From the NCBI GenBank assembly GCA_947561585.1, contig CANNZV010002513.1, positions 31,428 through 95,427 on the forward strand: a stretch of 64,000 bases of DNA, read 5' to 3'. The notes beneath the pieces were generated by a model that worked only from the letters and a program-made list of their open reading frames with translations, searched no databases and had not been told where the DNA came from. The stretch is from Caprella mutica (Eukaryota > Arthropoda > Malacostraca > Amphipoda > Caprellidae). The position numbers and the translations under genes were made by a program. Below are positions 33,901 through 42,046 of this stretch, piece by piece. Position 1 is the stretch's first letter; every line of letters starts with the position of its first letter.

Positions 33901-33998
33901 AAGTACAAATTAAGGACAGTGACATTTTCAGCCAAGAGACAACTGTGGAACACATCAGAAACAGACTTCAAAAGGCCATCAGTCAAATTGCTTTGTAA
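18966..33998 (+). CDS. MBD2/3: Methyl-CpG-binding domain protein MBD2/3, six exons
   Basis: The exons are 18966-19090, 25897-26046, 28437-28584, 31938-32075, 33606-33722 and 33900-33998. All have AG/GT borders and consistent phases, totalling 777 bases (258 residues). Exons 1-2 encode the MBD: YDCSALPKGWKREE, then GKLDVFYFSPCGRR and RSKPQLVRFLG, followed by DLSSFDYRTGKI. Exon 4 starts LFWEKRLQGLGA, and exons 5-6 carry SLATALHIINGPITGQ, NPAVFVNPKQPL and a C-terminal coiled coil (VQIKDSDIFSQETTVEHIRN). This is the complete MBD2/3 layout; the coiled coil is the part that contacts the p66 subunit of the NuRD complex in the nucleus. Residue 39 is Phe where methyl-binding MBD2 has Tyr, as in mammalian MBD3, while Lys35 is retained. 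Introns total ~14 kb and are filled with mobile DNA. The identification is firm. Confidence 0.95.
19340..20352. mobile_element. Foldback element A in MBD2/3 intron 1
   Basis: GAGCGGCGCACACCAGTACGG (19361 on) reappears inverted as GTAATGTGGTGCGCCGCTC near 20337. Further in, CATAAACTTACCATTTGTCTC / GACAAATGGAGAGTTTATGAG and TCTCCAAAATGATCAAATTA pair with matching inverted sequence near 20040-20130. A shorter pair around CTCGCCATTAAAATGGC sits in the middle. The whole ~1 kb is thus one imperfect hairpin. Its right part (20155-20270) includes the GCCAGGTCATTAAACAATCA / AGCGGATACAACAAACT dispersed family. It is non-coding. Confidence 0.7.
20475..23015. mobile_element. hAT-like non-autonomous element, copy A, carrying 32-bp satellite
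   Basis: The termini CAGAGATGGGTGGGAAAGTAC (20475) and GTACTTTTCGCCCATCTCTG (ending 23015) are inverted. The flanks 20467-20474 and 23016-23023 are the same 8 bases, CATAGGAA. An 8-bp duplication and a CAGRGATGGG end fit the hAT superfamily. Both subterminal regions are dense in AAGTACTT / AGTACTTG motifs, as expected of transposase-binding repeats. Then come about 400 bases of unique AT-rich sequence, then 1.8 kb of satellite. No transposase is present. The same structure, about twice as long, occurs at 45602-50974. Confidence 0.88.
21031..22818. repeat. 32-bp satellite array inside hAT-like copy A
   Basis: About 56-58 head-to-tail units contain GAGTCACTGTGATGATGTAC followed by TATCAGAGAAAA. 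Units are 32 bases or, where one AG is missing, 30 bases. The 30-bp variants and point changes are scattered, and array edges are more diverged than the middle, as expected with unequal exchange. It does not encode a protein, and it is not a CRISPR array because the units have no spacers. Confidence 0.95.
23440..24300. mobile_element. Foldback element C in MBD2/3 intron 1
   Basis: CAGACTGTATTTCATGGTAAAT and CCGACTTGTCGGTGGAATTT near 23460-23500 return inverted at 24260-24290 (GTCGGTGGAATTTACCAC, ...ATACAGACTG). Inner blocks such as GTTGGTGGATTTTTAGCTAT and its complement, and AAATTTATGATGGATTTTTTC and its complement, pair as well. The centre (about 23730-24030) is unpaired and contains a CAGTCTGCAGAAGATGGGACA piece. 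It is non-coding and belongs to the same repeat family as element B. Confidence 0.65.
24335..24960. mobile_element. Foldback element D, related to element A
   Basis: CCAAGTAAAATAGTAACACTC and CATAAACTCTCCATATGTCTC at the left are mirrored by GACAAATGGAGAGATTATTT near 24928-24950. The inner TCTCCAAAATAA and GAGAAATATCTAATATTCTCC blocks also pair. It shares these blocks with element A (19590-20140). The 118-codon frame at 24527-24883 arises within the repeat and has no family features. Confidence 0.6.
24961..25425. repeat. Remnants of the CTGCAGACTGG repeat family
   Basis: Sequence with TTCTGCATACTGGTTGC, TTTCTGCAGACTGGG and repeated TATTTACATTAATTTTGCTA resembles pieces of elements B and C. 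It looks like a decayed further copy. No gene is seen; the 87-codon minus-strand frame here lies inside the repeat. Confidence 0.45.
25430..25790. repeat. ~85-bp tandem repeat with one inverted copy
   Basis: Three direct units of about 85 bases contain CAACAATCGACTGATGGTTG, then CCCTATTAAATGTAATAAT and CATAAACTAACAAAATCCAT, starting near 25555, 25634 and 25718. A more diverged inverted unit lies at about 25465-25545 (GCAGCCATCGGTCGATTGCTG ... AGTTTATGAATCTAATT). The block ends ~100 bases before exon 2 of MBD2/3. Confidence 0.7.
26050..27390. other. MBD2/3 intron 2, first part: no gene seen
   Basis: AT-rich intronic sequence. Near 27140-27190 there is a short direct repeat (GGTAATTAATTGCACACATCA). 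I found no other coding sequence. Confidence 0.5.
27395..27850. repeat. Inverted pair of GCAGATTCACGGCAGTGTCAT arrays
   Basis: From 27395 to ~27535 the unit reads as CTGCTATGACACTGCCGTGAA-type sequence. From ~27540 to 27845 it reads as its complement (CATAGCAGATTCACGGCAGT). The unit is about 23-46 bases and degenerate, with roughly 5 copies on one side and 12 on the other, so the transcript could fold on itself. It lies in intron 2 of MBD2/3. Confidence 0.75.
29135..29480 (+). pseudogene. hAT transposase relic (DUF4371/GTF2I-associated type)
   Basis: In changing frames the plus strand reads KVNLIERISLLANAVVRIPE, a segment with LALNESTDHS (from 29300), then FNFLITEELASACS and RTTTGKYIF. The 'ALDEST' motif with Asp replaced by Asn, and the ITEELxxxxSxxxxTTG block, are typical of the hAT transposases related to vertebrate ZBED/EPM2AIP1/GTF2IRD2-type genes. 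Stops and frameshifts break it, and the C-terminal dimerisation region is missing. It is not functional. Confidence 0.7.
29484..29655. mobile_element. 172-bp hAT MITE nested in the hAT relic
   Basis: The termini CAGTGGTTCTTAACCT and AGGTTAAGAACCACTG are exact complements. They are flanked by identical octamers CTATAACT (29476-29483 and 29656-29663). The size, perfect 8-bp duplication and this terminus are those of a hAT-derived MITE. It interrupts the transposase relic and is therefore younger. Confidence 0.92.
30321..31855. mobile_element. Palindromic hAT-like element with GA-rich arms (MBD2/3 intron 3)
   Basis: The termini CAGGGCTGGGGAGCTGGCTCC and GAGCCAGC...CAGCTCCCCATCCCTG are inverted. 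The flanks are CTATATAA and ATATATAA (7 of 8). Inside, the arms pair over almost their full length: GGAGCAGGAGCCGGAGC blocks, then TTTAAA-rich sequence, then the GATATCACACATAGGAAG / CCTAGGTGTGATATCGAG pair. Last come ~300 bases of purine-rich ATGAGAGAAGTGAGTGAA-type minisatellite facing its pyrimidine complement, with the turn near 31100. It is non-coding; reading frames in it are repeat products. Confidence 0.85.
32190..32290 (+). pseudogene. Decoy copy of the MBD2/3 exon 5 start
   Basis: At about 32203-32245 the sequence TTCAGTTACTGGCTACAGCTC TTGACATCATTTT closely repeats the splice acceptor and first codons of the true exon 5 at 33601-33640 (TTCAGTCACTGGCTACAGCTC TCCACATCATCAA). Read in frame it would give LLATALDII, near SLATALHII, but there is no continuation into the NGPITGQ part and no good donor. 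It is probably a partial duplication left between exons 4 and 5, on the other side of the 36-bp minisatellite. Confidence 0.6.
32466..33395. repeat. 36-bp minisatellite in MBD2/3 intron 4
   Basis: About 25-26 almost identical units of 36 bases (GGTAAGCAGACTGACTGTGT then AGGTCTCTTATCCATT) lie head to tail. They differ mainly at a G/T position just before GGTAAGC. The period is a multiple of three and no frame in the consensus has a stop on either strand in two of the frames, which yields long spurious reading frames (a repeated 12-residue peptide). There is no evidence that it is translated. Confidence 0.95.
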
Positions 33999-34144
33999 TT
34001 TGAATATTGAATTTGAAATATGTATCTAGTGTTTTTCTCTGTAGCGAGGTTCACTAATGAATGTCATTAAAACTTAGTATCGTTACTTATCTCTATTCCT
34101 TTTCTCAATATGGTACCATTCTGCAAGATAGGAGTTCTATGGTT

Positions 34145-34150
34145 AATAAA
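34145..34150 (+). promoter_or_regulatory. Poly(A) signal of MBD2/3
   Basis: AATAAA lies 147 bases past the stop codon at 33998. A second one lies at 34339-34344. Either could end the transcript. Confidence 0.55.
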
Positions 34151-35216
34151 TTGTCGTAATTCAGTTGTTCTCTTATGTATAAGTTTTATGTAAGGGTTAG
34201 TTGATGTATATAATTGGATAAATTATACCAAATTATAATTGTAAATTAATGGATAGCAGGCTTTTGTAATATTTTCAATCTTATTATGGTCCTAACTTGA
34301 AATCGATCTGTATAAAATTAAGCTAATTAGTAATTTATAATAAAACATACCCAATTAGTTCGGTCAATTACTATGAAATTGCGTTTGATCATTTTTATCC
34401 CTAGACATACGAATTCTTGGTTTGCCACCATAAGGTCTACCCTATCCGATTTACTATAGTGTACTAGAAATTACAACTCCTGAAGCAGTTTCCTCCTCGA
34501 TCAGAGTACTTTAAAAATTTACTGTAAGATATTTATCGAAGTCATTCTGCCCCTTTACACGCATTCTACAATGAACCATTCAAGCATGATGTGTATCTAG
34601 GGATTGAAACACAAATAGCAATAGTGTATGGGTGTTAATAAAATGTTCTGAAGAGATTGCGAGGTGTCGCCAAGTCAGCCTCTTGTTGATCATTCTTGCA
34701 GGAGGTTAATGAGACATAAGCCTCCTGGGGCTCTATCATGAAAGTGTCTGGTTAATGGAAAAGAAAGGGGTTGGGGTCCCTTGGTCCCCGAACTGTTGTA
34801 ATTTGGATGATGGGTTGTCTTTTTCCCTATCTTTTAGTTTTTAACCTTTATTTCTGCTAGATCTAAAAGAAAATTCGACACTTGATCGCATAGTATATGC
34901 ATACAAACTTATGAACAGTGATACACTCCTCTTGTCGGATTACTTGACTTTTTCTTTGCTTGAAATTCGAAGAGAAGAACAAAAATCACTAGAATAACTT
35001 TATTTACTTAATACTATAGAACCAAATTTGAAATGGTTTGCAGTTGTATAACCAGCAACCTTGGCTCTAATGAAAATAAAGTAATTATAAATTTTATTAG
35101 TGAAGTGGACCTTTAAAAACTACCGAGACATGATTCCAATGATACAATTGTGTAATTCTTACAAAATTTACGAAGTTTGCATCGCTAGAATAAATCTTTA
35201 CTTTTGCTTCAATAGA
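34151..35216. other. Downstream flank of MBD2/3, no gene seen
   Basis: AT-rich intergenic sequence. I see no supported reading frame and no clear repeat structure beyond short poly-A/T tracts. Confidence 0.45.
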
Positions 35217-36140
35217 GAGGTAAACCTCACGCTATACTAAGGTAAACCTCACGCTATAGTAAGTTAAACCTCACGCTATAGTAAGGTAAACCTCACGCTA
35301 TAGTAAGGTAAACCTCACGCTATAGTAAGGTAAACCTCACGCTATAGTAAGGTAAACCTCACGCTATAGTAAGGTAAACCTCACGCTATAGTAAGGTAAA
35401 CCTCACGCTATAGTAAGGTAAACCTCACGCTATGGTAAGGTAAACCTCACGCTATAGTAAGGTAAACCTCACGCTATACTAAGGTAAACCTCACGCTATA
35501 GTAAGGTAAACCTCACGCTATACTAAGGTAAACCTCACGCTATAGTAAGGTAAACCTCACGCTATAGTAAGGTAAACCTCACGCTATAGTAAGGTAAACC
35601 TCACGCTATAGTAAGTTAAACCTCACGCTATAGTAAGGTAAACCTCACGCTATAGTAAGGTAAACCTCACGCTATAGTAAGTTAAACCTCACGCTATAGT
35701 AAGGTAAACCTCACGCTATAGTAAGTTAAACCTCACGCTATAGTAAGGTAAACCTCACGCTATAGTAAGTTAAACCTCACGCTATAGTAAGTTAAACCTC
35801 ACGCTATAGTAAGTTAAACCTCACGCTATAGTAAGGTAAACCTCACGCTATAGTAAGGTAAACCTCACGCTATAGTAAGGTAAACCTCACGCTATAATAA
35901 GGTAAACCTCACGCTATAATAAGGTAAACCTCACGCTATAGTAAGGTAAACCTCACGCTATAGTAAGTTAAACCTCACGCTATAATAAGTTAAACCTCAC
36001 GCTATAGTAAGGTAAACCTCACGCTATAGTAAGGTAAACCTCACGCTATAGTAAGGTAAACCTCACGCTATAGTAAGGTAAACCTCACGCTATACTAAGG
36101 TAAACCTCACGCTATATATAGTAAGGTAAACCTCACGCTA
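35217..36140. repeat. 22-bp minisatellite (GGTAAACCTCACGCTATAGTAA)
   Basis: About 42 head-to-tail units of 22 bases have a GGTAAACCTCACGCTATAGT core. Variation is confined to a few positions (GG/GT before TAAACC; GTAA/CTAA/ATAA after CTATA). One unit near the right end has an extra TATA. It lies between MBD2/3 and the gene at 39.7 kb and is non-coding. Confidence 0.95.
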
Positions 36141-37965
36141 GCACCAAAGTTTCTCTTTATCTGTTAATTTTAAATTGCTGAGATAATATTATATAATCTG
36201 AAGATTTTCTAGTTTAAATCCTCAGGTAGGTGAAAAATTTCTTGATTATCAAACTATTGATATTATAAACATACTTTCTTCATTTTTACCATATTTATAT
36301 ATTTAACTTTACTAGTGGTTTTTTAATTATTTTTCCTTATATGTTGCTATTCAATGGGAATTCATTTGATTTTTTTTTCTACACTTTCGTTTATATATAT
36401 AGTCTAGCAAGTTAAGAAGTATATTTGAGCTTTATGAATGTTTATATATTTATAATAATTAAACCATTCCCGAATAGCTTCTATAGCTACTATAATGGGC
36501 TTGATAGTATTAATTGTGTGTACATGTTGGTTTCAATTTAAAAATGTATATTTCTTGAATATAACTTGTAATCTTTCTTTTAATATCTTCAATAAACTAT
36601 TATTATTTTACTCGTCAGTTTTATAAATGCTTTAATAAGTAAAATTCATATTATCTACTTTTTTCAAATTAGTTTTTTTTTTGTGATTAGTCCGAATCAT
36701 CAACCAAGTTTCGATTATCGACCAAAATTATAATATATCGACCAAACATTATTCCTTCTAATACATATAAATGCAAATGATATGCATACAAATATTCAGA
36801 ATATAAAAACTTAGCTATTTCACTATATGTAATATATTGAAAATGTCAATGAAAGAAATATATTTGATACTAAGTTTATTGATCTAAAGATGAATGTTTT
36901 ACGATGATATAAAATTATCTATTTTTCATATAGCTAGGTTTAATTCTCATTTTCCAGAACTAATTAAATACCAGATGAAGATTTCGATTGATTATTATTA
37001 AAGAAAAAAGCATCCAAACTCTGAGCAATATTAATTGTGGAGAGAAAAGTACGCTCCATGATATTATACATATCTGGTAATTGTAGCTTTACCCTATATA
37101 AAAAAACAAATATACATAAGCCAAAGTATATCTACACATGCACATGAAAATGATACGAAAAGTTATTTAAAAGAGGGACAGTTTAAAATTGTTAGACAAT
37201 TCCAATGTTTTGCTAAATAAAATATTCCTACCTTTTTTGCAATGAATTCATTTTTTCAAATGATTTATTGGAACAATAATTGTAGTACTAACATGAACTT
37301 AAGCATAAATAAGTAAGATAACTATAAAAATATCCCGCCTCCAGTGAGGTCGGCAGACTGACAGGTGTAGAGTATAGCCATCTTTAACGAGCTTCTAGAT
37401 CAGCAGTCTCAGGTACGCCATTGTTGCGCTGACAAAAGCAATTCTAGTGTACAGCGCTGAGGTGAATCGCAGGAGAGTTCTAATATGCGGCAAACATACC
37501 ACGTTGAAACTCTGCAACACTTCTTACATTTTTGAACTTGTACGATCCCATAGAAGGACGTTGACAACTTCTTTCTTGTAAGTTAATTGTCATGACTTTG
37601 GTGTAATGTCAGATACCTAAATACATGAAAAGTAGCATTAGAGAATTGTCATGATTTTTTTCCTGAAAATTAGATTATTGAATTATTTTTAATATATTTC
37701 AGGAAATAATATTGTTATCAATTAATTTGGTTCAAATTACCTCTCTTGTGCAAAACTGACATCCTTTACAAAATTTAAAATGGAGTAATGGGTAGGCCGC
37801 TCACATCATTGATTTCTTCTGTCCTGATAATGCTCTGCAGCCGCATACCTTGGGTAAAAATATATCATTTAGTTCATAATCACCCCAAAGTTATGTTACA
37901 GTTGAGAATCACAAATGATATTAAATTCAAGAACCTCTGAACTATAATATTTCATTAAATATCAC
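36141..37965. other. AT-rich intergenic stretch, no gene seen
   Basis: Mostly AT-rich. At 37335-37570 there is a patch of more balanced composition (CCCGCCTCCAGTGAGGTCGG onward) that may be an old repeat, but I cannot classify it. No coding sequence is supported. Confidence 0.4.
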
Positions 37966-37967
37966 GA

Positions 37968-38175
37968 GTTCTAGGTATATCCCACCCTGTAAATTACACC
38001 CTAGGTATAGTCTACCCAGGTAAATTCCACCCTAGGTATAGTCTACCCAGGTAAATTCCACCCTAGGTATAGTCTACCCAGGTAAATTCTACCCTAGGTA
38101 TAGTCTACCCAGGTAAATTCTACCCTATAGGTATAGTCTACTCAGGTATATTCCACCCTAGGTATATTCCACCCC
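37968..38175. repeat. ~31-bp tandem repeat (CCCTAGGTATAGTCTACCCA)
   Basis: Five to six units of about 31 bases alternate CACCCTAGGTATAGTC and TACCCAGGTAAATTC. The edges are more diverged than the middle. It is non-coding. Confidence 0.85.
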
Positions 38176-38394
38176 TCTGACAATGCTAATTAGGGTGACA
38201 ATAAAAAGTCAAAGATTTCATTTTTAGATGGCCAGACGATATTCTAAGACACTTGCACAATATTTAAATATAGCTCCAGTCAATTATTTTTAAGTTTACC
38301 CTAATATACAAAAAAAATTTAGTTGGGTAGTTCCAAGTTAGATACCTACATACACTAGTTAGTTTCAAGTTAGGTGTTTCAACTTGTCTCCAAA

Positions 38395-39530
38395 GAGGGG
38401 GACGTCTCATTAGTCCGACGTCATATTAGTCTGACAGAATTACAATCTTTGTGTTATTTTTACTTTTATTTTTTCGATTAAAATAGAAATTATTATTAAA
38501 TATATATACTCAATTAATATGTAATCGAAATAAATTTTCTCTTTCATTTTTTAAAATTTATATTCCTCTCTCATTTCTCTTTACTTCTAATATTAATAAT
38601 TTGTATTTTGAAATCCCTCCATCGATTACATCATTTAATGTAGTTTGTTGTGTCCGCTAGTTTGTTGTACTGCACACTTCATGATTATCTAATGACCTGG
38701 CAGGGGGGGGGGGGTTGCGGTGCCCCCCCTCTCCATATACATACATATATTTGACTAATGGGGCGTCGGACTATTTGGGTATCGAACGAATGAGGCGTCT
38801 GACCAATGAATAGTAACCGACGGGGAGTGGGAGGCTTCAATAAAGCGTGCATCTAACCCTAGCGCAATCTCGAGATTGCGGCGATCGCTATTTCACTTCC
38901 AAAATCTTGCGCAATCTCAATTTCAGGATCCTCAAAAATGCGCTGCACAATCTTAAGATAGAGTAAATCGGTAATTTGCGATGACTGTATGCACTAATAA
39001 ACGAGATATTTAATCTAAATAATATGAAATTACTCTCAGATATATAAACCTTTTTTCTTAACGTTTTTAGTTATCAAAGAATTAATACTTAAATTTCATG
39101 AATGTATGAAATATAAATTAAAATATTTGGTTAGCTAAAATTGAAGTAATTTGTTTGCTACAATTTGTTGTGTTTTGATATTGCATTATAAATATAAAGT
39201 GTATCTAAATCGGTTACTATCCATTAGTCTGAAGCCTCATTAGACCGACTTAACAGCAAGTTATTTCTGATTAAACATCAAATATTTTATATATTTGGGG
39301 GGTGCCACCCCCGAATTGCCAGGTCATTAAATTAAATCATGAAGTGTGCAGTACAACAAAGCAGCGGATACAAAAAACTTCATTAAATAATGAAATCGAA
39401 TGATGGATTGCATAATACTATTTAATAATAGAAGTATTATAAAATAAGATAAGAATATAAAATTATACAAATGAAAGAAATCGAAGATTATTATATATTA
39501 TTTAGATTAGTTATTAATTGAGTACATCTA
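38395..39530. mobile_element. Foldback element with GC-rich inner boxes
   Basis: Inverted partners include GACGTCTCATTAGTCCGACG (38400) with sequence at 38755-38810 and 39215-39250. TTTGTTGTACTGCACACTTC and ATGACCTGGCAGGGG at 38660-38710 pair with GCCAGGTCATT and GAAGTGTGCAGTACAACAAA at 39315-39360. The pairing continues outward through ATTTAATGTAG / ACTTCATTAAAT and CTCAATTAATATGT / the 39515-39530 region. It contains runs of G and C (38703-38732, 39297-39312) that can form short hairpins. No gene is seen. Confidence 0.6.
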
Positions 39531-39681
39531 TTTGATTACAATTTTATTTAAGGAAAAAAGAAAGAACATACAGAGATTAATTTGATTAAAAACATCCATT
39601 AGAAACTAAATTATGATTTACTAATTCAATGAAAAATATTAGTTATAAAAGTTTCATGATGAAATTGAACTCACCTCCAAA

Positions 39682-40675
39682 TCATTCGTACAAATTGACC
39701 TCAAAGGTGTAATCTGGATAATAACGATGCACGTGTTCCTTGTACACCATACCCATTTGATTTATAAATTCATAAAATAAAGGAGCAACTTCAAAGGCAA
39801 CTTTTCCACAATAACTAACTCTTCGAAGACGGTTATTGTTGGCGAAAGAGTCTATGTAATTGAACATCTTCTGTATGATCGCTTGGAGTAGGAATTGGTG
39901 CTCACGCCTGCGTGCATAATTTTTAGTTCTCAGTACCAGGGATTCGGAAATAATGTAACCCAGACTTTCAAAAAGGATGTCCAGACAAAATCTCACACTG
40001 TGTTTCAATTTTGATGTATTTGGATGCACTGTAAACATAAAATAATCTGTAAGTCGTCGCCAAGCTATAGTTTGTAGCATGCTGAATTTTTTTGCAATGA
40101 ATTCAGTGAAAGAATCGTTGTAACAAGATGCATCAACTAAACACTTTTGGAGAAAGAAAGCACAATGATGGAAAATCACACTCATATAACAGCCCATAAA
40201 TTTCAAATTTTCTCTTCCACCTGGTATTAAATCTACAGAGATAGCTGTTAGGAGTTCATCTTGTTCTCTCATCATATCATTTACATTATCAGTCAGTATC
40301 ATTTTCTTCAATTGTTCCAACATCTCATTTGTTGTTGGTAGAATGTCATTGTTTGCTCCCATTGGATTTGATATAAACTGATTTATTATTATTTCTCCAC
40401 TTGTCCAATGGTACACAGGTTCTACAGGTTGAGAACTCAAATTTACAATACTCTTAAGGTGTGAGTTTTTGTTTATTTTCCTTCTAACCACTGGGTTCTT
40501 CATCTTGGCAATTATTTCTAAATCACTCCTACACTGTACACAAAAGAAAGAGTTTTATAAAAACTTCCGCAAAGATGGTAGAGGACCGCTTCTTGTTTTC
40601 AATAGCAGGTTCGAAGTTACAATGAGAGCAGCAGATACAGTTGCCCTGAGGTCGAAAATTACGCCTAATCTTCAT
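39682..40675 (-). CDS. Unrecognised protein with split-frame N-terminal zinc-ribbon-like region
   Basis: The main frame (stop 39682, first ATG 40503) encodes 273 residues. It is helix-rich and mildly basic, with no signal peptide or membrane segment. It ends YYPDYTFEVNLYE. I do not recognise the family. The frame stays open upstream of that ATG to about 40556 and there contains a C-x2-C pair (codons 40540-40542 and 40531-40533). In another frame just upstream, from a possible ATG at 40675, lies a cluster C-x-C-C-x2-C (codons 40637-40619). Two C-x2-C pairs about 30 residues apart would make a zinc ribbon, so the gene probably starts near 40675 and has a one-base slip in the A/T run at 40554-40564. 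The alternatives are an intron end at 40544 (pyrimidine tract then CAG) or chance. Intronless structure leaves open an origin from a mobile element or virus. Confidence 0.5.
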
Positions 40676-40689
40676 TAGGCCTATAATCA

Positions 40690-41263
40690 TTACGTCTGAG
40701 AAAACTATCCTTTTTGTTCTGTATGAATTGTTTTACTATGTCTTATTATATTTCCGTAATTAACGACATGCCTATAATTCATTAAATCGTATTATACCCG
40801 GCAAAAGGCCATTATTATTTTTAAACAATTATCATATTTTTTACTCCAATCGATTATCTTTCAGGAAAGAGAAGTAAATTGAGGCTTATATTCATCGTGA
40901 CTTTGATTATATAAAATGAAATGAAATAAACCTACATTTACATTATGATTTGGAAGAATAATAAGAAATACTAAAGTTAAAGGTTTTAAATTCATTCAAT
41001 ATTTTCTACAATGAAAATATTTAGGAATAAGATGAATAAAGATACAACCTTATGCTTAATGATAATCTCTGTAGACAATAATTCACCGTCTATCGCCACG
41101 CGTGATTCATTAATTACGTACATAATTAAATACTAGTTTGTTCCTATATTCTTTTTATTAATTTCATATTTTATTCCAATAAATTTGCTTTGATAGGTGA
41201 TTTTAATTAGGATTATGTTATTAATTACCACGTTTCTCTAAATATAATGATGAATGTTAATTA
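40690..41263. other. AT-rich flank, no gene seen
   Basis: This would include the promoter of the minus-strand gene ending at 39682. I see no specific element and no coding sequence. Confidence 0.4.
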
Positions 41264-41468
41264 GAGTAAGTTACGAATTATCGGTCGGTTTCACATCATC
41301 GGTCAAATAAGATAAAAACAACGATATAATAATTGTTATTTAATTTATATTTTTTATTGGCATCCATGATACCTGCAGGTACCAGTTAATATGAAATAAC
41401 AATAATTGTATTGTTTTTTCTTATATATGACCGAAGTGTGGAACCGACCGTCAATTCGTAACTTGCCC
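41264..41468. mobile_element. TA-flanked MITE, family M1, copy 1
   Basis: The inverted termini are GAGTAAGTTACGAATTATCG at the left and AATTCGTAACTTGCCC at the right. They are followed inward by CGGTCGGTTTCACATC with its inverted partner, and a central AACAATAATTGTATTG-type palindrome. TA stands on both sides. It is 205 bp and non-coding. Two shorter relatives lie in the channel gene (57576-57723 and 61452-61600). This is probably a Tc1/mariner-derived MITE. Confidence 0.85.
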
Positions 41469-41479
41469 TAGTTAATCCT

Positions 41480-42046
41480 AATCAACCAGGTAACCTGGGG
41501 ACAGATATCGTAGGAACTAGTTATCTGGAAGTTCAGGTACATCACAGTCGCCGGTTTCGAACAGTGTGTGAGGGAGAGGGAGGAGGGTGGTACCACACAC
41601 GTATTTGGGATGTCGAAGATCTTTGGGTGAGGTTTTTGGTGCGAATTCTACGTGTGAATTTCACCTCCAATATAATAAATTGATCCATAATGTACCACTT
41701 CATATTATAAAGAATTAATTCCTAAATGTTATTAGTTATTTCATTTTTAGGTTCACTGCAAATCTCTCTAATACGAAGATGTATAGAAATTATGAATTTG
41801 GTAGAGGAAGTTCCAATATAATTGTAATAATGATTTACCATAAAAAATTTTAAGTAACAGAGAGAAAATATTCCACCTCACGATACAGTAAACAATTCAT
41901 TTCCATAATTCTTTATTGTAGGAAATAAATTTATGAAAAAAAAAATCAATCATTCGGTGAGGTTTTTCTGTTAATTAATATTTTTTTTCTTAAGTTTAAA
42001 CTACGTTGATGTTAATTATTAAATAAATTACAATAGCATTAATGCA
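41480..42046. other. Intergenic stretch before the 19-bp array
   Basis: No gene is seen. It includes a short GC-richer patch (41540-41620) and AT-rich sequence leading into the array. Confidence 0.4.
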
